Positions 31,386-41,578 of a DNA stretch of 64,000 bases are shown one piece after another (within the stretch, counting starts at the first letter, position 1; each line of letters starts with the position of its first letter). Both the position numbers and the translations under genes were made by a program. The notes beneath the pieces were generated by a model, which did not search any database, was not told the DNA's origin, and saw nothing but the letters and a program-made list of their open reading frames with translations. The DNA lies in the NCBI RefSeq assembly GCF_000316575.1, contig NC_019682.1, positions 3,036,001-3,100,000 of the forward strand. The letters are read 5' to 3'. The DNA comes from Calothrix sp. PCC 7507. GTDB lineage: Bacteria; Cyanobacteriota; Cyanobacteriia; Cyanobacteriales; Nostocaceae.

Positions 31386-33947
31386 TTACATAATATTTAA
31401 TGGGTCTACATCTATCGTCAAGCTAACAGATTGGGGGCATAAAGAGCGGACATCTTCCCAATCTGGTAACTGTGGTAATGTGTCGGGGGCAATTTTAATT
31501 AATATCTGCCAACGAAATCTGTTAGCTACTCTTAAAATGCTAGCTGGGGCTGGCCCTAATATCTCGAATCCTTCATCTGAACCTAATGCTGTGGCGATGA
31601 TTTGGGCAGTATTTTGCACTTGAATGGGATCAAGACTACTCAATCGCAATAAAATCAAGCGTCCGTAAGGTGGATAGTTGAGTGCTTGGCGTTGTTCTAG
31701 TTCGGTATGGGAAAAAGACTGATAATCATGCTGTCGTACTGCCGCAATTACCTCATGCTCTGGGGTATATGTTTGCACAATCACCCTACCTGGATCGTCT
31801 CCCCTACCCGCACGCCCTGCTACCTGGGTTAGGGTTTGGAATGCTCGTTCACTAGCACGATAATCTGATAAATTTAACAGTCCATCAGCAGCGACAACAC
31901 CCACCAGTATCACCTGTGGTAAATCTAAGCCTTTGGTGAGCATTTGTGTACCGACTAGTAAATGCGCTTCTTTATTAGCAAATTGGGTGAGTAGGGTCCG
32001 GTGTGCGCCTTTGTTGCGGGTGGTGTCGCTATCAAAACGAATGTATTTCAGTTCGGGAAATTGTCGCGCTAATTCTTGGGCGACTCGTTGAGTCCCGCTA
32101 CCAAAGAATTTGAGGTAGGGGGAACTGCATTCTGGGCATTGTTGAGGATGCGATCGCCCATAATTACAATAATGACAGCGTAATAATTGCGGCGCGCCAT
32201 CTTCAGTGTGGTGATAGGCTAAGGACACGTCACAGTGGGGACACTCAAGCACATATCCACAAGTACGGCAAGATACAAATGTACTATGTCCCCGGCGATG
32301 GATAAAGAGAATTCCCTGTTGGTTTCGTTCTTGCAGCTGTTGTAATGCTGCTGCTAAGGATTTACTGAATATCGAACGATTTCCTTGCTGCAACTCTTGT
32401 CGCATGTCCACGATTTCTACAGGTGGGAGGGGACGGGAGTTGATGCGTTCTGGGAGGGAGAGGTAAAGGGTGTTGACGGTTGACGGTTGACTGTTGACTG
32501 ATAACTGTTGACTGACGCTTACCCAAGTTTCCAAAGAAGGTGTGGCGGAACCGAGGATGAGGGGACAATTTTCTAATTCGGCGCGCCATTGGGCGACGGT
32601 GCGGGCGTGGTAGGTGGGGATGGGAGAGTCTTGTTTGAAGCTGCTGTCGTGTTCTTCATCTAGGATGATGATACCCAAGTTGGGTAATGGGGAGAAGATG
32701 GCACTGCGGGTACCAATGACAACTTGGGGTTCTCCTGTGAGCATTTGCCGCCAGGTGTCATAACGTTCACCATCTGAGAGGGCGCTGTGATAAACGTGGA
32801 CTTTGTTACCAAATCGGGCGCGGAAGCGATCGGTTAGTTGGGGTGTGAGTCCAATTTCTGGGACTAGAACGAGGGCGGATTGATTTTGATTGAGTAAGGG
32901 AGCGATCGCCTGCAAATATACTTCTGTTTTCCCTGAACCTGTCACCCCATGTAATAAAACTTGAGCAAAGCCATCTAATCCTAGTATTGTCTCTAAGGCA
33001 TTGACTTGAGCAGCTGTTAAGGCTTTAGGAACATCGCCTGCTAATACAGGCCCTTGTTCGGTGCGTAATACTTCCCGTTCCTCGATGACGATATAGCCTT
33101 TATCTGCCAAGGTTTTGAGGATAGAAGAACTAGCATGACAAATTTGCAGTAATTCACTTTGCCACAATTCACCACCACGTCGTCGCAAGACTTCGATAAT
33201 TTCTCTTTGGCGAGTGGTTAAATCCCGATCAATTGTGCTGATGAGTGTCACTGCTTTTTGCAGTTTTGGTCGAGTCAATCTTGGAGGTTCTAAGTAACTT
33301 TCTACTAGACCAAATCGCAATAACTCCCGCACTCCTCGATAGGCAGATTTGACTTTTTGTTGTAGGTAAACGAAACTATAATCTCCTGCGGCTTGTCTTT
33401 GCAAAAGTGCCAAAACTTGTTGTGCATATGGACTTAAGAAAGTAGCCACAGAAGTACTTTGAGTATCTAGCAAACTGAGTTCCAAATTACCCATTCCCTC
33501 CCCCCTTCCTCTTCCTAGGGGAGTGAGGCGGATACGACGCTGCGATCGCCCCAGCAATCCTGGTGGTAAAGCCATCCGGATCACCTGAATCAATGGCGTA
33601 TAGTAGTATGCTGACACTCGATTGAGCAATTCCCAATAACTACTTGGAAAGAACCCTACACTCACTACATCTTCTACATCCCGGATTTTTTCTGGCGGTA
33701 AATCGGTATTTGGTTGTGCTAGTAAACGAATGGCGATCGCTCCCAATTGTTGTGTGCCAAACGGTACAGTTAAGATATCCCCTGGTTTTATTTCTAACTG
33801 GGGTGGCAATCGGTAGGTAAATAATCCTGAATTCCCTGGACAGTCTACTAATACCTCAACCCACCGATTAACTGTTGTTCCTGTTTGATACAACTCCCCA
33901 GGTTCAGCTACAACCAAATGGGATAAATTTACGCCATTAATATACAT
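31386..33947 (-). CDS. priA: Primosomal protein N' (PriA helicase)
   Basis: PriA restarts stalled replication forks and loads the replicative helicase. The 853-residue protein has the N-terminal DNA-binding domain, Walker A in HGVTGSGKTEVYLQA, the DEEH box (IIILDEEHDSSFKQ), a zinc-binding insert with CRTCGY, CPHC, CHYC and CPEC pairs near residue 560-600, and helicase motifs V-VI (VGTQMLTKGLDL, VAGRAGRG). The length fits cyanobacterial PriA, with a longer N-terminal domain than in E. coli. Confidence 0.96.
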   Translation of the reverse strand: MYINGVNLSHLVVAEPGELYQTGTTVNRWVEVLVDCPGNSGLFTYRLPPQLEIKPGDILTVPFGTQQLGAIAIRLLAQPNTDLPPEKIRDVEDVVSVGFFPSSYWELLNRVSAYYYTPLIQVIRMALPPGLLGRSQRRIRLTPLGRGRGEGMGNLELSLLDTQSTSVATFLSPYAQQVLALLQRQAAGDYSFVYLQQKVKSAYRGVRELLRFGLVESYLEPPRLTRPKLQKAVTLISTIDRDLTTRQREIIEVLRRRGGELWQSELLQICHASSSILKTLADKGYIVIEEREVLRTEQGPVLAGDVPKALTAAQVNALETILGLDGFAQVLLHGVTGSGKTEVYLQAIAPLLNQNQSALVLVPEIGLTPQLTDRFRARFGNKVHVYHSALSDGERYDTWRQMLTGEPQVVIGTRSAIFSPLPNLGIIILDEEHDSSFKQDSPIPTYHARTVAQWRAELENCPLILGSATPSLETWVSVSQQLSVNSQPSTVNTLYLSLPERINSRPLPPVEIVDMRQELQQGNRSIFSKSLAAALQQLQERNQQGILFIHRRGHSTFVSCRTCGYVLECPHCDVSLAYHHTEDGAPQLLRCHYCNYGRSHPQQCPECSSPYLKFFGSGTQRVAQELARQFPELKYIRFDSDTTRNKGAHRTLLTQFANKEAHLLVGTQMLTKGLDLPQVILVGVVAADGLLNLSDYRASERAFQTLTQVAGRAGRGDDPGRVIVQTYTPEHEVIAAVRQHDYQSFSHTELEQRQALNYPPYGRLILLRLSSLDPIQVQNTAQIIATALGSDEGFEILGPAPASILRVANRFRWQILIKIAPDTLPQLPDWEDVRSLCPQSVSLTIDVDPLNIM

Positions 33948-35063
33948 AGTTGATGATGTAATTGATAGATATTTTTATCACTTTTACGTAGTTGTTCAAA
34001 ATCCCCGTTTTCTAGTAGATTCTAACTTTTTGTATTCTGAGTCATAAACTGTATTTCGCAATACTTTTATCCCTCATAATACTTGATAAGTTTCCTTTTA
34101 TGTAATCTACTAGACAAATTAATCTCAAATATACGTGTCATAAATATTTAATGTCCACTATAGCAATTCTCAAATGGATGAAATACACCTTTCCTCAAAG
34201 GAGCGAAAATTCTGAATTCTGGAAGATTCAATATTCTGTTTCTTGACCGGAGGCGTAGTGTCTGTGGCTTCGCTCCCTCATTAAGGGTTTGAACTCGCCT
34301 GAAAACCTCTATATATAGCGGTCATAGACTGAGTACACCAATAACGGATGAAAATGGGGAGTGGGAGACAAGGGCAATCACAAATAACAAGTGACAAATG
34401 GCAAATCTCACGAGTTAATTTTCCCGACCTACTTACACAATAAAAGTATCTCACCCTGTTTTTCTGAATCTCAAACAGTTTACATATCTACTAAATAGGG
34501 TATAGCCTTTTTCCACCTATTGATAGATATTCAATTCATTATGTCTATGAGATGCTTTTATACAAACAAGATATTTCCAAATTTTAAACTGCCAATTTTG
34601 TATCATTTGTAAAATTTTATCAGGGACAGATAAACTCAGTACCAAAATTCCAACTTCTTAAAATAACTCTCGACTGATTAAAGTCTAAAAAACTTTATAA
34701 AAATATATGAAATTTTAAGGAATTGGGATAAATAGCTAGAAAATTGATATTGGTTAAGGTTGAGAAAGTTTGAGGAAGTTTGACATATTTGGTGATTAAG
34801 AAAAAAATGAGGAATATATCAGCTGGGGGACTGAAGATCAGGTTTGTGGGTGCAAAAGTCGGTATTTGTTAGAACTTGGATCTAGCAGCAGCTAAAAAAT
34901 GACCGCTAGAAACTGATTCTACAATCTGATGAAAAATTAGCCCTGACTGAGATTTTGCTGTCAAACAGGTGTATTTGTCCCTTAGGGAAAACTACCAAGC
35001 CTCAAACGAGCAGCTGTCACTGAAATTATGTACCAAACAAAGCAACAATCCCTAAAGGAAACT
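33948..35063. other. Long AT-rich gene-free stretch before the sigma factor gene
   Basis: About 1.1 kb without a supportable gene on either strand, between the divergently placed priA and sigma factor genes. It is AT-rich with a short dispersed repeat (GGAGGCGTAGTG near 34250). It should hold both promoters; the long distance suggests a long 5' leader or several promoters for the sigma factor, but no element could be named. Confidence 0.6.
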
Positions 35064-36179
35064 ATGAATATTGCTGAATTGGGAACAATGGAAATACTGG
35101 AGAACGCTGCTGACCATGAAGAACAATCACTTGATAGTTTAGAACTAGTGGCAGAGGAAGAATCCCTAATTCCAGAAAATCTGGAATCAGAGGAACGTGA
35201 TGGCGATGAAATGGCGGCAGCCCGACCTTCGGGATACAATAAAACCGAGCATGATGATGCGGTAGGCGCATTTTTTAAGGAAATGGCGCGTTATCCACTG
35301 CTCAAGCCTGATGAAGAAGTGGAATTAGCCCGGAGAGTGAGATTTATTGAGGAAGTGAGGGAATTACAAGCTTCCTTACAGGCGACAAAGGGACAAGTAG
35401 CTGCTGAACTAGATATGACCGAGAAGCAACTTGAAAGTCGCTTATATCAAGGTCGAGTGGCGAAACGGAAAATGATTCGCTCAAACTTGCGGTTAGTTGT
35501 TTCAATTGCCAAACGCTATCTCAATCGCGGAGTCCCTTTTCTGGATTTAATTCAAGAAGGGGCGATGGGTTTAAATCGAGCTACAGAAAAATTCGATCCA
35601 GATAAAGGATATAAGTTTTCGACATACGCCTATTGGTGGATTAGACAAGCAATTACCAGAGCGATCGCTAATGATGCGCGAACCATTCGCTTGCCAATCC
35701 ATATTGTTGAAAAACTTAACAAACTTAAAAAAGCCCAACGAGAACTCAAGCAAAAACTTGCTCGCAATCCTTCCGAAGCAGAAATGGCCGAAGCTTTGGA
35801 AATCACTGTGCAACAACTACGCCAATTGCAACAACTGCGGCGTCAAGCACTTTCTCTCAACCACCGTGTCGGTAAAGAAGAAGACACGGAATTGATGGAT
35901 TTGCTAGAGGATGAAGATAACCAATCTCCTGAAGCAAAAATGAACGAAAACATGATGCGTCAGGAGATTTGGGAAGTTTTGGGCGATGTGCTAACCCCAC
36001 GGGAAAAAGACGTGATTTCGCTACGCTATGGATTAACTACTAGCGAACCCTGCACCCTTGAAGAAGTCGGCAATATGTTCAATTTATCCCGCGAACGAGT
36101 CCGACAAATTCAAAGCAAAGCCATGCGGAAATTACGGCGTCCTCACATAGCAAAACGCTTAAAGGGTTGGTTGATTTAA
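35064..36179 (+). CDS. sigC: Group 2 RNA polymerase sigma factor, SigC-like
   Basis: Sigma-70 family protein of 371 residues. After an acidic N-terminus it carries region 1.2 (DDAVGAFFKEMARYPLLK), region 2 with the rpoD box (NLRLVVSIAKRYLNRG, DLIQEGAMGL, FSTYAYWWIRQAI), region 3 (KLKKAQRELKQKL) and region 4 (LTPREKDVISLRYGL, SRERVRQIQSKAM). The pattern matches cyanobacterial SigC, which serves carbon/nitrogen and stationary-phase expression; the symbol rests on that likeness. The ATG at 35064 follows AAAGGAAA; the in-frame ATG at 35028 is also possible. Confidence 0.85.
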   Translation: MNIAELGTMEILENAADHEEQSLDSLELVAEEESLIPENLESEERDGDEMAAARPSGYNKTEHDDAVGAFFKEMARYPLLKPDEEVELARRVRFIEEVRELQASLQATKGQVAAELDMTEKQLESRLYQGRVAKRKMIRSNLRLVVSIAKRYLNRGVPFLDLIQEGAMGLNRATEKFDPDKGYKFSTYAYWWIRQAITRAIANDARTIRLPIHIVEKLNKLKKAQRELKQKLARNPSEAEMAEALEITVQQLRQLQQLRRQALSLNHRVGKEEDTELMDLLEDEDNQSPEAKMNENMMRQEIWEVLGDVLTPREKDVISLRYGLTTSEPCTLEEVGNMFNLSRERVRQIQSKAMRKLRRPHIAKRLKGWLI

Positions 36180-36182
36180 AAA

Positions 36183-36236
36183 GAAGGCAATAGGCAATAG
36201 GCAATAGGCAATAGGCAATAGGCAATAGGCAATAGG
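36183..36236. repeat. Heptanucleotide tandem repeat CAATAGG
   Basis: At least six uninterrupted copies of the 7-bp unit (CAATAGG) follow the sigma factor gene. These short tandemly repeated sequences are typical of heterocystous cyanobacteria and vary in copy number between strains. Confidence 0.95.
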
Positions 36237-36260
36237 TTATTCTCCCACGCCTCCACTCCC

Positions 36261-37190
36261 TTAACTACTCTGTACCTCAACATTGGCTGCTGGCTCAGTC
36301 TTCTGAGGGCTTTGACTGAGAAGCAGTGCAGCTAAGACAAGAATCGCGCCAATTAGACCGCGTATTCCCAGATGTTCTCCCAGTAGCCAAAAAGAGAAAA
36401 CTACCGAAAAAAGTGGCTCAAGTGTATAGAGTAAGGCAGCTTCGCCAGCCGGAACCCAGCGCATAGCTAAGTTTTGCAGCCAAATGACAGCAGCCGTCGC
36501 TAATAGTCCTAGATAGAGAATCCCTCCCCAGTGCTGGCGAATTACCTCAAATTGGTCAAGGATTTGCGTATTGCTCCAGAGCATTCCTAGCAACCCAATG
36601 AACAGAAGTTGAACACTGGTGAGTGTTAAAGTGGAGTGACGGGGCGCGACTCGTTCTAGAAAAAGTGTGTAGGCTGCATAGACAAAAGCGTCAACGAACA
36701 TCAACAAATCCCCAATTCCTAGTTCTCCCCCTTCCAAAAACATCACACCAATACCAATCACAGCTACTCCGGCGGCGAGGAAAGTTTTCAACAAGACTCG
36801 CTGGCCGCTCAACCATCCCAGCAGCGGGACAATGAGCGCACTCAAACTGACAATAAATACCGCCCGGTTTGACGGTATTGTCTTGAGTGCAATTGTTTCA
36901 AGAGCTAAGTAAAAAAATAACAAAACCCCCAAAACTATACCATCACGTAATAAAAGTACGTTGAGATTACGTAGGTTTAGGGTAAAAACCCCTGCTGCTA
37001 TGACAAAACGTGTGGCAATCAATGCACTGGGCGAAAGGCTGCTAACTATTTCTTTAGTTAAAGGAAAAGTCGTGGCGCTAATGATATTAATTAGGATAAG
37101 TAATATTATTCCTTTAATATATAAGGAATTTCCCGCTTTTATAGGTGTTTGCATAAGTTGACTAGAATTTAAAGTGAAGTAGTTCTTCAC
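36261..37190 (-). CDS. DMT-family transporter (two EamA domains)
   Basis: This 309-residue integral membrane protein has about ten membrane helices in two EamA halves; the first half holds ISATTFPLTKEIVSSLSPSALIATRF and the second AVIWLQNLAMRWVPAGEAALLYTLEPLF. EamA proteins export metabolites or amino acids; the substrate is unknown. The frame opens with GTG at 37190; an ATG at 37154 would drop twelve residues before the first helix. Both give a full transporter. Confidence 0.9.
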   Translation of the reverse strand: MKNYFTLNSSQLMQTPIKAGNSLYIKGIILLILINIISATTFPLTKEIVSSLSPSALIATRFVIAAGVFTLNLRNLNVLLLRDGIVLGVLLFFYLALETIALKTIPSNRAVFIVSLSALIVPLLGWLSGQRVLLKTFLAAGVAVIGIGVMFLEGGELGIGDLLMFVDAFVYAAYTLFLERVAPRHSTLTLTSVQLLFIGLLGMLWSNTQILDQFEVIRQHWGGILYLGLLATAAVIWLQNLAMRWVPAGEAALLYTLEPLFSVVFSFWLLGEHLGIRGLIGAILVLAALLLSQSPQKTEPAANVEVQSS

Positions 37191-37389
37191 TCATGTTTCT
37201 ACCTGGTTGAAAGTTCAGGAGTTATGATACTACGTTTTACTGGTAATAAAAGATTTATAGTTCTACCGGAATACTCGGGAAAAGAAATCATTGTAATTGC
37301 TTATACTTAACATCAAGATCTTCACATAAGTTCCCCAGTCATGTAAATTCCAAGGTTAAGCAAAAATTTTTGACTGTAACCACAAACTA

Positions 37390-37884
37390 ATGACTTCAAC
37401 TAGTAATTTAATTTTGCGTTTTGCTGAACCAGCCGATTGTGGTGTGTTATTTGACTTAATTCAACAGCTGGCAGAGTATGAAAAACTATCTCATGCTGTG
37501 ACTGGCAATGTTCAGGCACTCAAAGAGCATTTGTTTGGCTCTCGCCCTTATGTTGAGGCAATTTTAGTAGAGGACGCAGGGCAAGCTGTGGGTTTTGCCT
37601 TATTTTTCTATAATTATTCGACATTTCTGACAAAGCCAGGAATTTATCTCGAAGATTTGTTTGTCATCCCAGAATGTCGGCGGCGAGGAGTTGGTAAGGC
37701 TCTGTTAACAAAATTAGCTCAGATAGCAGTGGAACGGGATTGTGGACGTTTAGAATGGAGCGTTTTAGATTGGAACGAGCCGGCAAAGGCATTTTACCGC
37801 AGCATGGGAGCAGATATTTTAGATGACTGGCGAATTTGTCGTGTCACGGAAGAGGCGTTAGCTCAGTTAGCGAATCAAGTCTAA
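37390..37884 (+). CDS. GNAT-family N-acetyltransferase
   Basis: This 164-residue acetyltransferase resembles diamine acetyltransferases: LRFAEPADCGVLFDLIQQLAEYEKL at the start, the acetyl-CoA binding signature VIPECRRRGVGKALL near residue 98 and the C-terminal RLEWSVLDWNEPAKAFYRSMGA. It would transfer acetyl groups to an amine, possibly a polyamine, in the cytoplasm. It is followed by a gene-poor 250 bp before petJ. Confidence 0.9.
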   Translation: MTSTSNLILRFAEPADCGVLFDLIQQLAEYEKLSHAVTGNVQALKEHLFGSRPYVEAILVEDAGQAVGFALFFYNYSTFLTKPGIYLEDLFVIPECRRRGVGKALLTKLAQIAVERDCGRLEWSVLDWNEPAKAFYRSMGADILDDWRICRVTEEALAQLANQV

Positions 37885-38134
37885 AGGAGATGAACAGATT
37901 TTCATCTTTTATTTGTTATTTAATAATTGAGTATGAATTTTTACAAAAATTTGCATGTTGCTCGGAGCCTCTGTCCTTGTACCCTCTAACCTCAAGCGCA
38001 GAACCCGGATATCGATTATTTAAAATAGTTACAGCGAAGTATGACAGCCTGTCTATTGACGAAGGAAACACCATCAACTGACAATTATCAAGGATATTGC
38101 ACCAAATACGCCTTGGTTGTAGAGAGAACACGAG

Positions 38135-38470
38135 ATGAAAAAAATTATTTCAGTAATACTGTTAGCTGTAGCAGTCTTCACTTTTGCTTTCAGTAGTCCA
38201 GCTTTAGCAGCAGATCCGGTCAGTGGAGCCAAAGTATTTAGTGCTAACTGTGCCCAGTGTCATGCAGGTGGTAAAAATTTAGTCAACGCTGCCAAAACCC
38301 TGAAAAAGTCAGATTTGGTAAAGTATGGTCTTGATACACCGGAAGCTATTATCGCTCAAGTCACAAAAGGTAAAGGCGCTATGCCTGCCTTCAAGGGTCG
38401 TTTAAAGCCAGGACAAATTGAAGATGTAGCTGCCTACGTGCTTGACAAAGCCGATAAAAACTGGAAGTAG
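38135..38470 (+). CDS. petJ: Cytochrome c6
   Basis: Cytochrome c6 carries electrons in the thylakoid lumen from cytochrome b6f to photosystem I, replacing plastocyanin when copper is short. The 111-residue precursor has a signal peptide cut after ALA (about residue 25) and a mature domain with the haem site [17 protein letters not shown], and the axial Met in KGAMPAFKG. No other photosynthetic gene is next to it. A hairpin terminator follows. Confidence 0.96.
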   Translation: MKKIISVILLAVAVFTFAFSSPALAADPVSGAKVFSANCAQCHAGGKNLVNAAKTLKKSDLVKYGLDTPEAIIAQVTKGKGAMPAFKGRLKPGQIEDVAAYVLDKADKNWK

Positions 38471-38500
38471 ATTAATACCTAAATTCCCAAAATCATGAAC

Positions 38501-38529
38501 AGTTGGCGGGGCTTTTTGTCCCGCAACTT
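38501..38529 (+). terminator. Hairpin terminator after petJ
   Basis: AGTTGGCGGG pairs with CCCGCAACT across a GCTTTTTGT loop shortly after the petJ stop. The T-run lies in the loop instead of after the stem, so the fit to a rho-independent terminator is imperfect. Confidence 0.5.
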
Positions 38530-38553
38530 GTTTAGCGGCCGAAATTGTCAACT

Positions 38554-38780
38554 ATGCTATCTATGACTTATTTTTGGCGATTATTCATCAGTGTAGCGAT
38601 CGCTTTTTTTCTTAATTTTGGGATAGCCGTTGCACACGCATCACCCATATCTCACACCCAAACAACCGCCACAGAATTTTTGAGGTTGGTGTAGATAAAA
38701 TGCAAAACGGTAAAGATCAGGAGGCGATCGCCCATAATATTATATCAGCCCAAAATCCTCACGTAGAGACGCATCGTACT
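38554..38780 (+). pseudogene. Remnant of a secreted TPR protein, frameshifted
   Basis: An ATG at 38554 or 38563 opens a signal-peptide-like start (FISVAIAFFLNFGIAVAHA) that runs into a stop at 38692. One frame over, just before that stop, the reading continues with FEVGVDKMQNGKDQEAIAH, the start of a TPR repeat, before stopping again after ETHRT. The two pieces look like the N-terminus of an exported TPR protein broken by a frameshift and then truncated. It is too short to be a working gene. Confidence 0.55.
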
Positions 38781-38867
38781 TAAAAAATAGAGGCGATCGC
38801 TCTACCTCAGATTGTAAACTTGTGAGCGATCGCCTAATGTTCACGACGTTTTAGATAATATAATCCT

Positions 38868-40331
38868 CTACGCTTGAATCCACACTGATACAGAACCGCC
38901 TTGACAGCGGAATTCACCCCAACCTGATTGGTTGGTGTAGACAGGTTCTTTAATATGTTCTGTCAAATCAATAAACTTGGTATTGCGTTTACCAACTTCC
39001 ATCCACTTAGAACCGGATGGCCCATCACTCATGATTACAGCCATAGCTTCGGGATGATTTTCATCTCCTAAGCGTGACCAACCGATAGTATTCCAGTGAT
39101 CAAAATAATCATACTGTGGGCCATAAGCGTAATCTCTGCGTGCTAGGAGAAACTTATCAATTAGCCAACGATGAGAGGTAAGAAAAATCTTATATCCTCT
39201 GTCTTCATATTCTGCGCCGTAGTAGTCTGCATAAAAAACGCAGGGATAACCTTCTCGCCGCAACAGAATAATGGCGTAAGCTAAGGGCTTAAACCAAGAC
39301 TCAACCACAGATTCCAGTGCTTGTAAAGGCTGGGAATCATGATTCTCGACAAACGTCACCGCATGGGTGGGACGCTGCTGCATCACGGTACCATCTAAGA
39401 TACGCCGCATATCATAGTTCCCACCAGATTTGCTGGCTATATGGAAGTTATAGTGTAACGGCACGTCAAATACTGACAACTTTCCAGCAGTGATGTCAAT
39501 ATACCAATTCAGAGCATTGATATCGTTATACCAATACTCGCCCACTGCAAACAAATCTTTCCCCGCATATCGTTCTAGCTCATCTAGCCATTGGGGAAAG
39601 AACCAAGAAGAGATATGTTTGATAGCATCAATCCGGAAGCCATCTACATTTGTGTTGTCGAGATACCACTTACCCCAGTAAGTGATTTCACCACGCACCC
39701 ATTCGCTCTGGAAGTCCAGATCACAACCCATGAGATAGGCAAAATTCCCTTTTTCTAGGGCAACGTAGTTATCAAACTGTTTCCCTTCAAACAGATAGAT
39801 TGTATCGCGATCGCCACTGTTGTAGTCGTTGTAATCAACTGCATCAAAGTGCCACCAATGCCACTCAAAGTTAGAATATTTACCTTGTCGCCCTGGAAAA
39901 TGGTAATGGGTGTATGTCTTAACATCTTGTAGCCCACCCTTAGGATTTAGGCGATCGTTTTGGGAATAGGGTGTTGCTTTGGCTGTTTCTGCTGAGTCTC
40001 CACCCAATTTATGATTTAGCACAGTATCGCCATAAACCTGAATTCCCCGTGATTGGAGAGACTTAATCGCATCGACATACTGCTGGCGTGTCCCATACTT
40101 AGTGCGAATCGAGCCTTTCTGGTCGAATTCACCTAAATCAAACAAGTCATAAACCCCATATCCGACATCGTAGGCTCCCGCAAATCCTTTGTAGGCTGGG
40201 GGTAGCCACAGGGCTGTAAAACCCGCATCTGCTAATTCTTTTGCTGCACTATCAACTTTACTCCACAAGCTGCCATCATTGGGGACATACCAGTGGAAAT
40301 ATTGCATCATTGCGCCGTTTAGCTCTGCCAT
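38868..40331 (-). CDS. Alpha-amylase (GH13, cytoplasmic type)
   Basis: This 487-residue glycoside hydrolase cuts internal alpha-1,4 bonds of glycogen or maltodextrins. The catalytic residues are in place: nucleophile Asp235 (GFRIDAIKH), acid/base Glu265 (AVGEYW) and Asp332 (ENHDSQ). Other GH13 regions are GDTVLNHK and calcium-site segments around residue 200. The start MAELNGAMMQYFHWYVPNDG lacks a signal peptide, as in intracellular amylases. Confidence 0.93.
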   Translation of the reverse strand: MAELNGAMMQYFHWYVPNDGSLWSKVDSAAKELADAGFTALWLPPAYKGFAGAYDVGYGVYDLFDLGEFDQKGSIRTKYGTRQQYVDAIKSLQSRGIQVYGDTVLNHKLGGDSAETAKATPYSQNDRLNPKGGLQDVKTYTHYHFPGRQGKYSNFEWHWWHFDAVDYNDYNSGDRDTIYLFEGKQFDNYVALEKGNFAYLMGCDLDFQSEWVRGEITYWGKWYLDNTNVDGFRIDAIKHISSWFFPQWLDELERYAGKDLFAVGEYWYNDINALNWYIDITAGKLSVFDVPLHYNFHIASKSGGNYDMRRILDGTVMQQRPTHAVTFVENHDSQPLQALESVVESWFKPLAYAIILLRREGYPCVFYADYYGAEYEDRGYKIFLTSHRWLIDKFLLARRDYAYGPQYDYFDHWNTIGWSRLGDENHPEAMAVIMSDGPSGSKWMEVGKRNTKFIDLTEHIKEPVYTNQSGWGEFRCQGGSVSVWIQA

Positions 40332-40426
40332 GTGTCGTCCTGCTTTTGCACAATGACGAATATTCTAAGCGATAAAGTACAGATGGCAACAGTAGTAATG
40401 GTAAACACACTGAATCAGTTAACAGT

Positions 40427-41122
40427 TCACTGATTTAATTCTCGTGACTTTTGCAGTAATCTTACCAAAACAATTCCCGCGATCGCCCCGTAAACAACTC
40501 CACCGAAAGCTGCTATAGCTATATTTAGAGGGTCATAAGTGTCACCAAAGTACCACCCCATGCGACCCAATGTCTGACGTGTCACACGCACCACTACACC
40601 ACTAATCAACGTAGCAAAACTACTAGCCAGCACCCACCAGCCAGCTTGAGGAACTTTTCCCTTTAGTATCAGCCATTGAGCAAATCCTAATATTGCCCCA
40701 TAAAAAGTATCAAATATTACTGGTGAAATCCTTCCTGGACTGCCGATGAATATCTTCAGGAAATCAATCGAGTTCCCCTGGTCCTGTTTGACAGTCGCTA
40801 TGTCTAACCATTTGATTGTATTGTTGACCGTCACTCCCAGAGGACTAGCTAAACTACTAGCAAGCACCCAATATTTAGCTGAGTTAATCCACCATCGCAG
40901 AACAAACCACTGAGCTATTCCCCCCAAGGCTGCACTGATAGCGTTGAACAGCAGAACAAAGAAAAAAACTATGTGATCAGCATTTGCTCCTTTAATGGCG
41001 ATGAAAGACAAGAGCAAAGTTATCCAATCAATAAAGACGCCTATAACCCGTGCAGTACCACATGCAACCACCCATTGCTGCCAAAGCTCCCAATTCGAGG
41101 GCGGAGGCGACGTATGATTCAT
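40427..41122 (-). CDS. Membrane protein of unknown function with internal repeat
   Basis: This 231-residue protein has about five membrane segments. A motif GGIAQWFVLRWW...YWVLASSLASPLG recurs as LGFAQWLILKGK...WWVLASSFATLISG about 90 residues later, so the protein probably arose by duplication. Such small integral membrane proteins are common in filamentous cyanobacteria and have no known role. A solitary gene. Confidence 0.75.
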   Translation of the reverse strand: MNHTSPPPSNWELWQQWVVACGTARVIGVFIDWITLLLSFIAIKGANADHIVFFFVLLFNAISAALGGIAQWFVLRWWINSAKYWVLASSLASPLGVTVNNTIKWLDIATVKQDQGNSIDFLKIFIGSPGRISPVIFDTFYGAILGFAQWLILKGKVPQAGWWVLASSFATLISGVVVRVTRQTLGRMGWYFGDTYDPLNIAIAAFGGVVYGAIAGIVLVRLLQKSRELNQ

Positions 41123-41578
41123 AGCTTGTTCCTGTAGATTTAAACTTAATTTCAGCTAATTAATATACCTTTAGTAGCAATAAAATACGAAAATTTAGGC
41201 ATTACGTAATTTTTATTGAGAATGCAAAATTGATGCTATTTCTTTGACTATATGTTGAAGTCGTAACAATTATTAGCAGGAATGTCTCAAATTCCTTTTT
41301 ATCTTATATAGCAATCCGCTTTGAGTTTTGAAAAAATCTAAGTATTTGTAGGGTGGACACTGCCCACCAGATACGGGTTTTGGTGGTCAGTGCCCACCCT
41401 ATTTTTAATTCAAAAATCAAATAGGAATCCTATAGAGAAAAAATAATGATATTTAAAATACAGAATCAATAATCAAGAAAAGCTAAATTGACTACTAATC
41501 TGTAATTTTAAAAGACGTAATCAACTTTTCCGCATTACATCTGAGCATAACTAATTCTCAATTAAAAAATAGTAAACA
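41123..41578. other. Gene-free stretch with a palindromic dispersed repeat
   Basis: Between the membrane protein and the GMC oxidoreductase. AGGGTGGACACTGCCCACC (41350-41368) and GGTGGTCAGTGCCCACCCT (41382-41400) form an imperfect hairpin of a kind scattered in Nostocales genomes. The rest is AT-rich and holds both promoters. Confidence 0.6.
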
